A stretch of DNA of 64,000 nt from Acidisarcina polymorpha (GCF_003330725.1 NZ_CP030840.1:1798001-1862000), one strand, 5' to 3'; shown: positions 37,537 to 47,162, counted from the first letter of the stretch. Program-made: numbers and translations. The notes: a model not told the origin generated them from the letters alone.

Positions 37537-38163
37537 TCACGATTGTGTATCCGTTCTCTGCTCATTTGTCCTTGGCGAAGCAGCGATAAATCCTTCAGAC
37601 GAGAAGACCGGCCCGCGCGTCGGAAAGAATCGCTGAACAAGGCAATCGTGAAGCGCGGAGTCCAGGTCGGCGCAACAATCGCCAATAACCACAACCCGGT
37701 GGTCAGCATCCGTAGCTTCAGTCAGAGTAGAGAGAACGACGCCACTGGTCGCAATGCCGTAGAGAACCAACGTATCGATGTCTTTGGCGCGAAGAATCAT
37801 AGCGAGATCGGTGCCGGCGAAGGCGCTGATGCGGTGCTTGGTTATAACGATTTCATCAGCGTGCGGTGCGATCGGCTCCGGGATCGCTCCAAGCGGGTCC
37901 TGAAATAGCCGCTGATGCTGCTCGGAGGACTTGATTGCGCCGAGAACTGCGTTCCGGGAACTGATCTCGGGGTGTCCCGGTCGAAAACCGACCTGGATGT
38001 GGATGATGGTCATGCCAATAGTACGAGCGTGATTGAGAACATTAGCGACTCGCACCAGAAATGTATCTTTGTTCTCTCGGGTGTAAATGGAAACAATGCC
38101 GGCTTGACAATCCATGCTCAAGACGGCCGTGCGGACCGGATCAATCGTGAAAGTGTCTGCCAT
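37537..38163 (-). CDS. Isochorismatase-like cysteine hydrolase family protein
   Basis: A 208-residue alpha/beta protein of the isochorismatase/nicotinamidase superfamily. Asp18 (LSMDCQ) and Lys109 (VITKHRISAFAGTDL) of the Asp-Lys-Cys triad are in place, and CCADLDS is the later conserved segment. At the nucleophile position the sequence is GIATSGVVLSTL, putting Val142 where Cys normally stands. Many sequences of this sub-branch seem to share the SGVVLST form, so this may be a non-hydrolytic or differently acting subfamily. AGGGAG stands five bases before the ATG. Confidence 0.87.
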   Translation of the reverse strand: MADTFTIDPVRTAVLSMDCQAGIVSIYTRENKDTFLVRVANVLNHARTIGMTIIHIQVGFRPGHPEISSRNAVLGAIKSSEQHQRLFQDPLGAIPEPIAPHADEIVITKHRISAFAGTDLAMILRAKDIDTLVLYGIATSGVVLSTLTEATDADHRVVVIGDCCADLDSALHDCLVQRFFPTRGPVFSSEGFIAASPRTNEQRTDTQS

Positions 38164-38292
38164 TTATGCTCCCTTCGGCACAGAGCCCCGCCCGTCGGAA
38201 TTGGAGTCTCATGGTTTACCCCGCGAATCCCGGTCAAGCGAAAGCCGTAATCCATGCGGGCTTCTGAGGCCTTCTCATCCCATCTGCTCTTG

Positions 38293-39540
38293 TCAGCTAT
38301 ACCTCAACCAGCGGATCATCTCCGGCAGTGTTGCCCGCTTTCCGTACATCAAGATGCCCACGCGATAGACGCGCGATGCGACCCACAACACGAGCACGAT
38401 CGTCATCAGCATCAACAAAATCGAGGCAGCGATCTGCCACCACGGCGGAAACTGCGAAGCCATGCGCAGGAACATGGTGATCGGGGCGCACGGGGGAAAC
38501 ATTGAGATCGCGACCGACCATATCGAATTTGGATTGCTCACGATGAACGAGATCATGCCAAAGCTCAACCAGATAGGCACGGCAGCCAGAGGGCTGTATT
38601 GCTGCAATTCCTGTTCGGTGCTGACCGTCGCCGCGAGCCCAGCGAACAAGGCGCTATAGAGCACATAACCGAGAACAAAGTAGACGCCGAAAAGGACGAT
38701 TTCTACCGGAGCGACATGAATGGACATCTCTCCGGACATCAGTCTGCCTGCGATGGCGCTGCCGGCAAAGAGACCAGCGGCAACAATCCAAATCGCGATC
38801 TGGGTGATACCGACTGACCCGATGCCAATTAACTTCCCCGCCAGCATCTCTTCCGGCCTGACCGAGGCGAGCATGACTTCGAAGATCCTCGAGGTCTTCT
38901 CCTGAATAACCGAACGGCCAACGTTCATCCCGTACATGACCACCGTAAAGGAGAGTAGAAACGCCATGATGTAGGCCGCCCAGAAAGTGCCGGCGGCGTT
39001 GCTGCTGCTGGTTTTGCCGTTCTGCACCTGCAAAGTTGTGACCTTGACGTCTTTGGTCAGCGATTCGATTTCCCCGGCCGGTATACCTCGAGCAGTGAGT
39101 TGCTGTTGCATTGCGGCGCGGGTAACCGCATCGGTCAACCGCGTTACGGTCGTAAAGTCGCCCGAGGTCCGCGATTCATATGTTGCTGAGAGCGGCATCT
39201 GTCCGGCTGCCGCTTCCAGCCATAGGAAGCCATCCAGTTCTTTGCGGTCAACGCTCTCGGTCAGATGTTGACGATCCTGGTCGCTAGCGGGCGCCACCAC
39301 ATCGACACTCATCCGCGCGTCTTTGTCACTCAGCAGTTGCTGTTGAACGCGATGGGCAAGCACTGTATCACTCGAGGCGACAGCAACGTGTTTGCCCGTG
39401 CCGGAATTCTTACCGGCAAGATAGACGATCGAGAATATCCCCAGGAAAATGCCGGGAATCAGAATCGTCGTAATTTTGAAGGCTTTGCCGCGGACCTGCT
39501 CCAGATATTCGCGCTTCGCGATCAACCAGACGTTATGCAT
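38293..39540 (-). CDS. ABC-2 type transporter permease (NatB/YhaP-like)
   Basis: A 415-residue membrane protein. MHNVWLIAKREYLEQVRGKAFKI starts a cytoplasmic N-terminus with one helix, then a long extracytoplasmic domain (about residues 50-190), then five or six helices with SRIFEVMLASVRPEEMLAGKLIGIGSVG, the typical NatB/YhaP signature, and LQQYSPLAAVPIWLSFG. With the ATPase encoded just upstream it should form an exporter, of sodium or an unknown substrate. The ATG at 39540 overlaps the last codons of the ATPase gene, which suggests translational coupling. Confidence 0.9.
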   Translation of the reverse strand: MHNVWLIAKREYLEQVRGKAFKITTILIPGIFLGIFSIVYLAGKNSGTGKHVAVASSDTVLAHRVQQQLLSDKDARMSVDVVAPASDQDRQHLTESVDRKELDGFLWLEAAAGQMPLSATYESRTSGDFTTVTRLTDAVTRAAMQQQLTARGIPAGEIESLTKDVKVTTLQVQNGKTSSSNAAGTFWAAYIMAFLLSFTVVMYGMNVGRSVIQEKTSRIFEVMLASVRPEEMLAGKLIGIGSVGITQIAIWIVAAGLFAGSAIAGRLMSGEMSIHVAPVEIVLFGVYFVLGYVLYSALFAGLAATVSTEQELQQYSPLAAVPIWLSFGMISFIVSNPNSIWSVAISMFPPCAPITMFLRMASQFPPWWQIAASILLMLMTIVLVLWVASRVYRVGILMYGKRATLPEMIRWLRYS

Positions 39541-40435
39541 CGGCATTTCCCCCGACCGTCTGGATAAATATCTCCTCAAGCGAAGGCTCGACCAATTCGA
39601 ACTTCCCGATGCGCGCCTTAGCAACCGCCTCCCGCAGCAATGCCTGCGGATCGGCGCCGTCTTTAAGCTTCAGCTCCGCGTGGCCAGCATAGTTCTTGTA
39701 CTCGGCGATCGACTCGTGGCGCAGAAACGAATCGTCTCCCTCAAACTCGATTACCACCCGGTTTCGCTCGTAGCGCGATTTCACCTCTCGCATCGTGCCC
39801 GCGAGAACGACTGTCCCTCGATTCACCAGGCTGATCGCGTCGCAGAGCTTCTCTACCTGGTCCATGCGGTGGGTCGAAAAGAGGATCGACTTTCCCCTGT
39901 TCTTGAGCTCGATCAGCGTGTCCTGCAGCAGGATCGCGTTCACCGGATCCAGCCCCGAGAAAGGCTCATCCATAATGATGAGGCTGGGATCATGGAGCAG
40001 CGTCGCAATGAACTGGATCTTCTGTTGCATGCCCTTGGACAATTCTTCGGTCTTCTTCTCCAGAGACTCGGCAATCTGGAGACGCTCTGCCCATTGTTGC
40101 GCGCGGGATTGGGCGACACCGGCATCCAGGCCGTGCAGCTGTCCCATGAATACCAGCTGGTCGACCACCTTCATTTTCCTGTAAAGGCCGCGCTCTTCCG
40201 GCAGATAGCCGACTCGCGCCAGCGCCTTTCGGGTGAACGGTTCATCGAAGAGAGTCACTGTGCCCGAATCCGGCAGCGTCACCCCGATCATCATGCGGAT
40301 GCTCGAAGTCTTCCCCGCACCGTTAGGCCCCAGTAGGCCGAACATGACACCGGGTTCAATGCGCAGACTGAGGTTCTGCACGGCGACCTTCTTGTCGTAA
40401 GACTTGGAAATCCGGTCCAACTCAACAACCGCCAT
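39533..40435 (-). CDS. ABC transporter ATP-binding protein (NatA-like)
   Basis: ATPase subunit, 300 residues. Walker A is GLLGPNGAGKTSSIRMM, the signature is ELSKGMQQKIQF, Walker B is LIIMDEPFSGLDPVN, and the H-loop is LFSTHRMDQVEKLCD. A C-terminal DUF4162-like extension of about 80 residues (YERNRVVIEFEGDDSFLRH) is typical of NatA/YhaQ proteins. It overlaps the permease gene by eight bases. Confidence 0.94.
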   Translation of the reverse strand: MAVVELDRISKSYDKKVAVQNLSLRIEPGVMFGLLGPNGAGKTSSIRMMIGVTLPDSGTVTLFDEPFTRKALARVGYLPEERGLYRKMKVVDQLVFMGQLHGLDAGVAQSRAQQWAERLQIAESLEKKTEELSKGMQQKIQFIATLLHDPSLIIMDEPFSGLDPVNAILLQDTLIELKNRGKSILFSTHRMDQVEKLCDAISLVNRGTVVLAGTMREVKSRYERNRVVIEFEGDDSFLRHESIAEYKNYAGHAELKLKDGADPQALLREAVAKARIGKFELVEPSLEEIFIQTVGGNADA

Positions 40436-40498
40436 CCGGGCTTCTCCCTGAAGATGGGGCCAGTGTAGCAGGCGAAGTGAGCGATATGATGGACCGCG

Positions 40499-41089
40499 CT
40501 ATCGAGTTCGGCTGCCATACTCTTTTGGACGCAGGATCCTCGCTGGATTTCCAGCCACGGTCGCACCAGGAGGAACATCGCGCGTGACGACGCTGCCGGC
40601 GCCGACGATCGCGTCATCGCCGATATTCACACCAGGCACAACGATGGCGCCTCCGCCAAGCCAGACATTCTTACCGATGTGTATCGGTGCTCCCGATTCG
40701 TATCCTTGGCGGCGCAACTGGGCGTCGCGAGGATGGTCGGCGGTATAGAGGTGGACTCCAGGACCAACCTGGCAGTTCTCGCCGAGAACGATCGAAACCA
40801 CATCCAGGAAGACGCATCCGAAGTTCACGAAGGAGTCGCGCCCAATGTGAATGTTGTAACCATAATCACAGAGAAACGGAGGGCGGATCGTCACGCCGTC
40901 GCCGACCGAGCCCAACAACTCCTTCAGCAAACCAAGCCGGGCTCCGGCTTCGGTGAGGCTGGTTGCGTTGTAGTCGCGCAACACTCGATCCGCGTGCATG
41001 AGATCTGCCGCAAGCTCCGGGCCCACGGCCCGGTAAAGGTCCCCTGCCAGCATCTTTTCTTTTTCGCTGCGCAAATCTATTTCAGACAT
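40499..41089 (-). CDS. Maltose/galactoside O-acetyltransferase-like enzyme
   Basis: A 196-residue LacA/Maa-type enzyme using acetyl-CoA to acetylate sugars. The N-terminal Mac domain is EKEKMLAGDLYRAVGPEL..., followed by a left-handed beta-helix of hexapeptide repeats (NIHIGRDSFVNFGCVFLDV, VQVGPGVHLYTADHP-like, IHIGKNVWLGGGAIVVPGVNIGDDAIVGAGSVVTRDV). The catalytic His is in LYTADHPRDAQLRRQG. It is divergent from recG, with the start codons nearly adjacent, so both genes share a short promoter region. Confidence 0.92.
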   Translation of the reverse strand: MSEIDLRSEKEKMLAGDLYRAVGPELAADLMHADRVLRDYNATSLTEAGARLGLLKELLGSVGDGVTIRPPFLCDYGYNIHIGRDSFVNFGCVFLDVVSIVLGENCQVGPGVHLYTADHPRDAQLRRQGYESGAPIHIGKNVWLGGGAIVVPGVNIGDDAIVGAGSVVTRDVPPGATVAGNPARILRPKEYGSRTR

Positions 41090-41170
41090 GAATCACTCAA
41101 ATACTTCACGCAATGGCCCGAGGCATTTGAGCACTTTCTCCGAAAGTTTCGGAAAGCGCCGAAAATGCTC

Positions 41171-41176
41171 TAGCAT
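41171..41176 (+). promoter_or_regulatory. Candidate -10 box, leaderless recG start
   Basis: TAGCAT ends seven bases before the GTG at 41184, with no ribosome binding site between. It resembles the spacing at padR and sdaA. Confidence 0.3.
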
Positions 41177-41183
41177 CGTCTCT

Positions 41184-43490
41184 GTGCTGTCGCTCGACAC
41201 CCCTATCCAGTTCGTTAAAGGCATTGGTCCAGGCATCGCCAAGACTGTTGCCGAGAAGAACGTCCTCTGCGTCGAAGACCTACTTTATCATCTGCCTTTT
41301 CGCTATGAAGACCGCCTGCACCCCACTCCGGTAGAGGCGCTGAAGGCCGGAGAGATGGCGAGCGTCATTGGCGAGGTGCGTGGCACGGTTCTCCTGCGCA
41401 CCCGGTCCATCCCGATCTTCGAGATGACCATCGGCCAGAATTTGTCGACCCTCAAGGCGATGTGGTTCCATGGCGCCTTCCTCAAAGACAGGTTTAAGCC
41501 AGGCCAGATGGTCGCTCTCTACGGCAAGGTTGAACCGAGCCGCTCCAGCCGCAGCTTCAAAATGATCCAGCCGCAATTTGAGATTTTGCCGGACGATCAC
41601 GACGATGAGCAGAGCCGCTTACTGGAAGTCGGCCGGATCACTCCAGTTTATGAATCGCTCGGGGGCAGCCGGTTCGCCTCTCGCTGGATTCGCCGCACCA
41701 TCTATGACTTGCTCGAAGATCTCCGCGGCAACGTTTCCGAGACGCTGCCGGCCGCGCTGCTTGCCAGGCTGCAACTCCCCAGCCGTGAGGAAGCCCTGCG
41801 ACAGGTTCATTTCCCTCAGGCGGGAACGCCAATGACGCACCTCCAGGCCTGGTCGACTCCCGCCCACCGGCGACTGATCTTCGAAGAGCTCTTTTATCTC
41901 GAGCTCGGCCTGGAATTGAAACGCAAGAAGTTCAAAGAGCGAGCTGGGATCACCTTTGAGACGAATGAGAGGGTGCGCCTCGCCTTGCGCCAGGTGTTGC
42001 CCTTCCACCCAACTCCGGCGCAGAAGCGGGCGCTGGGAGAGATCGTTGGCGATATGCGCCGCCTGGGGCCCATGCGTCGGCTGCTCCAGGGAGACGTCGG
42101 CTCCGGGAAAACCATTGTCGCCCTGCAGGCAATGCTGGTGGCCATCGAAAACGGCTACCAGGCCGCTCTGATGGCGCCGACTGAAATCCTTGCAACCCAA
42201 CACTATCTGTCGATTCGCAAGCTCCTCGAGCGGGCCGCGATTCCAGAAGGCAATTTGCCTTACCATGTCTCGCTGCTCACCGGTTCGCTTGAAGAGGACC
42301 GGAAACGGGCGGTTCGGGGTAAAATCTTTCGCGGCGAGACGGATCTTGTCATTGGCACCCACGCTCTGATTGAGGAGAAGGTCGAGTTCGCGAAGCTCGG
42401 GCTGGTAGTCGTCGATGAACAGCACCGGTTCGGAGTTCTGCAACGCTTTCGCCTGATGAAGAAACCGACCGACGCCGAGCCCGATGTGCTGGTGATGACC
42501 GCGACTCCGATCCCCCGTACTCTGGCGCTTTCCCTTTACGGCGATCTCGACCTCAGTGTGCTTGACGAGCTTCCCCCGGGCCGAACGCCGATCCTTACCC
42601 GCCAAACCACCGATGAGCGCGCTCCCGAGGTATGGGATTTCGTCCGCAAGCAAGTCGCAAAAGGGCACCAGGCATATGTTGTCTATCCGGTGATCGAGGG
42701 GGCCAAAGACGATCAGCCGGAACTCGACTTTCCCGAGGATGGTCCGAAGGGCGATGAGGCGAAATCGAAGCCTGCTGCGAAGCCGGCGAAAAAAACGGTC
42801 AAGGCCCAGTCGCTCTTTGGTGAGAAACCAGCGCCTAAGCTCAAGCCGCGCAGTGCGCCAGATTTAAAATCCGCAGTCGAAATGTACGAGTTGCTGAGCA
42901 ACTCGAGCCTTGCCGGGCTCCGACTTGGCTTGCTGCATGGCCGGTTGAGCGCCGATGAGAAAGAAGTCACGATGCGGCGTTTTCAGCGCGGCGAGATCGA
43001 TGTCCTGGTCGCGACCACTGTGATCGAGGTCGGCGTTGATGTTCCCAATGCGACCGTGATGGTCATCGAACACGCAGAACGCTTCGGTCTGGCGCAGCTT
43101 CATCAACTCCGTGGCCGAGTGGGGCGCGGCGCCGCCAAATCCTACTGCATCCTGATGACCGGATCCACCCGGAGCGGCGCGAAAGTCTCGGCTCAGGGAG
43201 AGGAGCGCCTGGCCGCAATGGTCCGCACCCAAAATGGCTTTGAACTCGCCGAGCTCGACCTGCAGCAGCGGGGACCGGGAGAGTTCTTTGGCACCCGTCA
43301 AGCCGGTCTTCCCGATTTCCGGGTAGCCAATCTGCTTCGTGACCGGGCGCTGCTGGAACTTGCCAAGGAAGAGGCCTCCCAGTTCGTTCGTTGCGCCGAC
43401 AATGAAGCCACGCCCGAAGAAAAATCTCGCGTCTGGGCGCGGCTAAAGGAAGCCTGGCAACGGCGCTATGGCCTGGTGGAAGCGGGCTGA
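41184..43490 (+). CDS. recG: ATP-dependent DNA helicase RecG
   Basis: Branch-migration helicase that reverses stalled forks. Starting at the GTG it has about 768 residues. The wedge/OB-fold domain begins SLDTPIQFVKGIGPGIAKTVAEKNV. The motor has Walker A LLQGDVGSGKTIVALQAM, MAPTEILATQHY, DEQHRFG, TATPIPRTLALSLYGDLDLSVLDELPPGR, then ATTVIEVGVDVPNATVMVIEHAERFGLAQLHQLRGRVGRG, and a C-terminal ..LRDRALLELAKEEA. Between the two motor halves (about residues 505-565) lies a Lys/Pro/Ala-rich insertion not usual for RecG. A start at 41088 (ATG) is possible but overlaps the divergent gene. Confidence 0.95.
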   Translation: MLSLDTPIQFVKGIGPGIAKTVAEKNVLCVEDLLYHLPFRYEDRLHPTPVEALKAGEMASVIGEVRGTVLLRTRSIPIFEMTIGQNLSTLKAMWFHGAFLKDRFKPGQMVALYGKVEPSRSSRSFKMIQPQFEILPDDHDDEQSRLLEVGRITPVYESLGGSRFASRWIRRTIYDLLEDLRGNVSETLPAALLARLQLPSREEALRQVHFPQAGTPMTHLQAWSTPAHRRLIFEELFYLELGLELKRKKFKERAGITFETNERVRLALRQVLPFHPTPAQKRALGEIVGDMRRLGPMRRLLQGDVGSGKTIVALQAMLVAIENGYQAALMAPTEILATQHYLSIRKLLERAAIPEGNLPYHVSLLTGSLEEDRKRAVRGKIFRGETDLVIGTHALIEEKVEFAKLGLVVVDEQHRFGVLQRFRLMKKPTDAEPDVLVMTATPIPRTLALSLYGDLDLSVLDELPPGRTPILTRQTTDERAPEVWDFVRKQVAKGHQAYVVYPVIEGAKDDQPELDFPEDGPKGDEAKSKPAAKPAKKTVKAQSLFGEKPAPKLKPRSAPDLKSAVEMYELLSNSSLAGLRLGLLHGRLSADEKEVTMRRFQRGEIDVLVATTVIEVGVDVPNATVMVIEHAERFGLAQLHQLRGRVGRGAAKSYCILMTGSTRSGAKVSAQGEERLAAMVRTQNGFELAELDLQQRGPGEFFGTRQAGLPDFRVANLLRDRALLELAKEEASQFVRCADNEATPEEKSRVWARLKEAWQRRYGLVEAG

Positions 43491-43591
43491 CGCTGTCCGT
43501 ATTCAACGGGATCGCTCAGCCTGGTATCGTAAGCCTCGAGCCAGAGTATCCAGTCACTGTGTTTAGAATGGGATAGTTCCGGGGGAGCCTT

Positions 43592-44668
43592 GTGCCGAGC
43601 CAGCAAGAAGTTCAGTGGTCGCAACTTAAAGTCGGTGTGCTGGTTCTGGTCGCACTGGCCGTACTTATTGCCCTCGTCTTCCTGATGTCCGGCAGCACCG
43701 GTGGCCTGTTCACCGGCAAGCTGACGGTCCGCTCCTACTTTGAGAACTCCGCCGGGCTGAAAGTGGGCGCTCCGGTCAACCTCGAGGGCGTGACTATCGG
43801 GAATGTGAAGTCGATCCGCATCGTCCCCGACCGTAAGCTGACTCCCGTGGAAATCACAATGAAGCTGAGCAAGCAGTATCAGGTCGGTCTGCACACAGAT
43901 TCAAAGGCCAGTCTCGAGACCGTGGGCGTGCTGGGTGACACGGTGATTGACATCAGCAGCAAGGTCGCTACCGGCCCTCAACTTCAAGACAACAGCGAAC
44001 TTCAGACGACCGAAACCCCAAATCTCAGCGACGTCATCAAATCCAGCCAGGGGACCATCGAACAACTGAATACCATCCTCTCCAAGGTCGACAATCTCGC
44101 CGATTCCCTTAACAGCGGCAAAGGCTCGATCGGCAAGCTGATCCAGGACCCCGAACTCTACAATCGAGCCAACGACGCCGTTCAGCAGATTCAGAAGCTG
44201 GTCGATGAGATCGGCAGCGGCAAGGGTTCGATTGGCAAGTTGATCGCCGACGACACTCTTTACACGCGCGCCAACGAGACCGTAGGCCGCTTGCAGCACA
44301 TCGCCGACCAACTCGACAATGGCCAAGGGACGGTCGGCAAGTTGTTGAAGGATGAGACCCTCTACAACAACATCAATAAATCCGCCGCCGGCGCCCGCCA
44401 ATTGCTCGACGACGTCAACGCCGGACGCGGCGGTCTCGGCTTGATCGCCAAAGACCCCGCATTCGCCCAGAAGCTGAATGACACAGTCACCAAGCTCGAC
44501 TCGATTCTGGCTCGTGCCGACAATGGCGAAGGCACCATCGGCCAGTTGGTCCGCAATCCTTCGGTGTACAACAACGTCGACCAGATGCTGACCGAGTCTC
44601 GTGGCCTGATAGCTGCCATTCGCGAGAATCCCAAGAAATACCTCACGTTCCACGTCAAAGTTTTCTGA
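43592..44668 (+). CDS. MCE/MlaD-family lipid-transport protein, orphan
   Basis: A 358-residue envelope protein. One N-terminal membrane helix (LKVGVLVLVALAVLIALVFLM) is followed by one MCE domain (about 40-125, SAGLKVGAPVNLEGVTIGNVKSIRI) that binds lipids in Mla-like systems. Residues from about 170 to 340 hold five imperfect repeats of about 35 residues. Each begins near G(K/Q/E)G(S/T)(I/V)GKL and continues (D/N)..LY....., so this is a helical C-terminal shaft. The start is GTG with GGGGGAG upstream. No MlaE or MlaF gene is nearby, unlike typical operons. Confidence 0.88.
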   Translation: MPSQQEVQWSQLKVGVLVLVALAVLIALVFLMSGSTGGLFTGKLTVRSYFENSAGLKVGAPVNLEGVTIGNVKSIRIVPDRKLTPVEITMKLSKQYQVGLHTDSKASLETVGVLGDTVIDISSKVATGPQLQDNSELQTTETPNLSDVIKSSQGTIEQLNTILSKVDNLADSLNSGKGSIGKLIQDPELYNRANDAVQQIQKLVDEIGSGKGSIGKLIADDTLYTRANETVGRLQHIADQLDNGQGTVGKLLKDETLYNNINKSAAGARQLLDDVNAGRGGLGLIAKDPAFAQKLNDTVTKLDSILARADNGEGTIGQLVRNPSVYNNVDQMLTESRGLIAAIRENPKKYLTFHVKVF

Positions 44669-44711
44669 ACCATTTAACTTCCGGTACCTGCCAGGCCGTC
44701 AGTCCGTTCGT

Positions 44712-44733
44712 GGCTTTTCCCCCAGGAAAAGCC
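44712..44733 (+). terminator. Hairpin after the MCE gene
   Basis: GGCTTTTCC (44712-44720) and GGAAAAGCC (44725-44733) form a perfect nine-base-pair stem with a CCCA loop, 44 bases after the stop. No T-tract follows. Confidence 0.5.
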
Positions 44734-44913
44734 GCACCTCGCAACTCCCGGTTGTACGACGGAAGGCGAGAATGCTCTGAAATCCCGGGCAGGAACCAAG
44801 GAGCCCTGAACTGCGTAGGCTTCTTGTGTTATTTTTCGGAGCAGGTGCAAGATTGCTCGAGCATCCGTCGCAGTACGCTCCCCCGCAGCAAAGCGCCGCA
44901 CTCACAGGAGCTT

Positions 44914-47019
44914 ATGCATACAAATCGTCTCGCCGTCATCCTCCTTCTTGCCACAGCTGCAGCATTTGCACAAAGTCCAGTTGCTGCCCCGCCGCTTCTC
45001 AATCCCGAGAGGCCGGTGGATACACCCGGCGATGCCGCCACCCCGAAAGAGCCGAAGGCCCCCCATAGCTTCGACCTGAGCGCAATCGACAAGACTGCCG
45101 ATCCGTGCAAAAACTTCTATGCATACGCCTGCGGTAATTGGCGCAAGAACAACCCCATCCCGAGCGATCAAGTGCGCTGGGGGCGTTTTAATGAGCTGGC
45201 CGAGCGCAACCGCTACCTGCTCTACACCGAGTTGCTGAAAGCCAGTCAGCCAAGTCCCGATCGCACACCCCTGCAGCAACAATATGGCGATTTCTTCGCT
45301 GCGTGCATGAACACCACTCTGGCGGATGAAAAGGGCGACCAGCCGGTGCTTCCGGTGCTCGAAACGGTCAACAGCCTGCAAGATAAACAGCAGCTCGCGT
45401 CGCTGGTCGCCACCTTGCAGAGTAAGGATGGCGTTCCAGTCTTCTTGAACATCGGCTCCGAACAAGACGCCAAGGATTCGACCAAGCAGATCGCCGGCGC
45501 CTACCAGGGTGGACTTACTCTGCCCGACCGCGACTACTACCTCGAGACTGACGCGCGGATGGTCAAGATTCGCGAACAATATACTGCGTATCTGGTGAGC
45601 ATCTTCAAACTGATCGGCGATTCCGACGACAAAGCGGCTGCCGAAGCAAAGAGTGTGCTCGATCTCGAAACGGCTCTGGCCAAGGGCTCGGTCCCTCGGG
45701 TTGAATTGCGGGACCCGCAAAAGGTCTATCACCCGATGCCCATCTCAGGATTGAAGGCACTCTCGCCGGACTTCAACTGGGATTCGTATTTTTCCGGAAT
45801 CAACGAGTCTTCCTTGACCAGTCTGAACGTCGGAACGCCCGATTACTTCAAGGCAATGAACCAGGTACTGGCGTCGAGCAGTCTCGATGAAATTAAGAGC
45901 TATCTCCGCTTCCACGTAGCCAACAATGACTCGCCCTGGCTGTCTAAGCCCTTCGTCGACGCTCACTTCAACTTCTTCAACAAGCAGCTCCAGGGACAGG
46001 ACAGCCCTACTCCTCAATGGAAGCGCTGCACAACACTGACCGACCGCGCACTGGGAGAGGCCGTTGGCCAGGATTGGGTCAAGCAATACTTCCCTCCTAC
46101 CGCCAAGGACAGCATGGAGAAACTGGTCGATGCGCTGGACAAAGCTCTTGGTGAAGATATCCAGTCGCTGACCTGGATGAGTGATGCAACCAAGAAGCAG
46201 GCCGAACTGAAGCTTAGCCAATTCCGCCGCAAGATTGGCTATCCGGAGAAATGGCGCGACTACTCCAGCCTGAAAGTGGAACGCGACGATCTGATCGGCA
46301 ATCTTCGCCGCTCGGCTGCTTATGAGTTTGCCTACGATCTGAACAAGATCGGCAAGCCGGTGGATGAAAAGGAATGGGGGATGACGCCGCCCACGGTGAA
46401 TGCCTACTACGATCCACCCATGAACGACATTAACTTCCCGGCGGGGATCTTACAGCCGCCGTTCTTCGACCCGGACAAAGACCCCGCCGTTAATTTTGGG
46501 GCAATCGGCGTCGTCATTGGCCATGAAATGACCCACGGCTTCGATGATGAAGGAAGCCAATATGATGGCAAGGGCAACCTGCGCGAGTGGTACACCCCGG
46601 AGGATCGGAAGCAGTTCGTCGCCAAGACCGACTGCGAGGTCACCGAATATAACAACTTCGAGTCTGTCCCGGGAGCCAAGCTGAATGGCAAGCTCACTCT
46701 GGGCGAAAATACCGCCGATAACGGCGGCCTTCGCATCGCCTATCAAGCGCTGATGAGCACCCTTGCCGCGGAAGGCCCCGCAGCCAGCCAACCCGTCGAC
46801 GGCTACACCCCCGCTCAGCGGTACTTCATCTCGTTCGCGCAAGTCTGGTGCACCAATCAGACGGACCAGTCAGCCAGAGTGATGGTCAAGACCGACCCTC
46901 ATTCCCCCGGCGAATGGCGCACCAACGGCTCGGTGCAGAACTTTGACGAGTTTGGCAAAGCCTTCGGCTGCAAGAAAGGCGATCCGATGATGCCGCAGAA
47001 CTCCTGCCGTGTCTGGTAA
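44914..47019 (+). CDS. M13-family (neprilysin-like) zinc metallopeptidase, exported
   Basis: A 701-residue exported oligopeptidase. A signal peptide ends near AAAFAQS. The N-terminal Peptidase_M13_N begins with FDLSAIDKTADPCKNFYAYACGNWRK. The catalytic domain has VIGHEMTHGFDDEGSQYDGKGN (His537, Glu538, His541) and the third ligand Glu598 in ENTADNGGL. It ends with CKKGDPMMPQNSCRVW, the typical M13 C-terminus. All zinc ligands are intact. ATG 44914 follows AGGAG closely; the frame extends 68 codons upstream but that part lacks signal-peptide character. Confidence 0.95.
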   Translation: MHTNRLAVILLLATAAAFAQSPVAAPPLLNPERPVDTPGDAATPKEPKAPHSFDLSAIDKTADPCKNFYAYACGNWRKNNPIPSDQVRWGRFNELAERNRYLLYTELLKASQPSPDRTPLQQQYGDFFAACMNTTLADEKGDQPVLPVLETVNSLQDKQQLASLVATLQSKDGVPVFLNIGSEQDAKDSTKQIAGAYQGGLTLPDRDYYLETDARMVKIREQYTAYLVSIFKLIGDSDDKAAAEAKSVLDLETALAKGSVPRVELRDPQKVYHPMPISGLKALSPDFNWDSYFSGINESSLTSLNVGTPDYFKAMNQVLASSSLDEIKSYLRFHVANNDSPWLSKPFVDAHFNFFNKQLQGQDSPTPQWKRCTTLTDRALGEAVGQDWVKQYFPPTAKDSMEKLVDALDKALGEDIQSLTWMSDATKKQAELKLSQFRRKIGYPEKWRDYSSLKVERDDLIGNLRRSAAYEFAYDLNKIGKPVDEKEWGMTPPTVNAYYDPPMNDINFPAGILQPPFFDPDKDPAVNFGAIGVVIGHEMTHGFDDEGSQYDGKGNLREWYTPEDRKQFVAKTDCEVTEYNNFESVPGAKLNGKLTLGENTADNGGLRIAYQALMSTLAAEGPAASQPVDGYTPAQRYFISFAQVWCTNQTDQSARVMVKTDPHSPGEWRTNGSVQNFDEFGKAFGCKKGDPMMPQNSCRVW

Positions 47020-47162
47020 AACTGCGGCAAACCACGGATGTCCCGGGGCCGATTGAAGGCCCTGGGGCCCACAGCCATCTCTTTATGCGTACTATCAAGG
47101 ATAGGGTTCTTTGTATTTAATCGTCGGACTCGGCTCACGCCGCCGCGAAGTGCCCGTCAAAC

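Noticed and set aside
42800-42835. A possible beta-clamp-binding motif (QSLFG) in the RecG insertion
   Set aside because: It lacks one residue compared with the QxxLF pentamer consensus, so the match is too weak.
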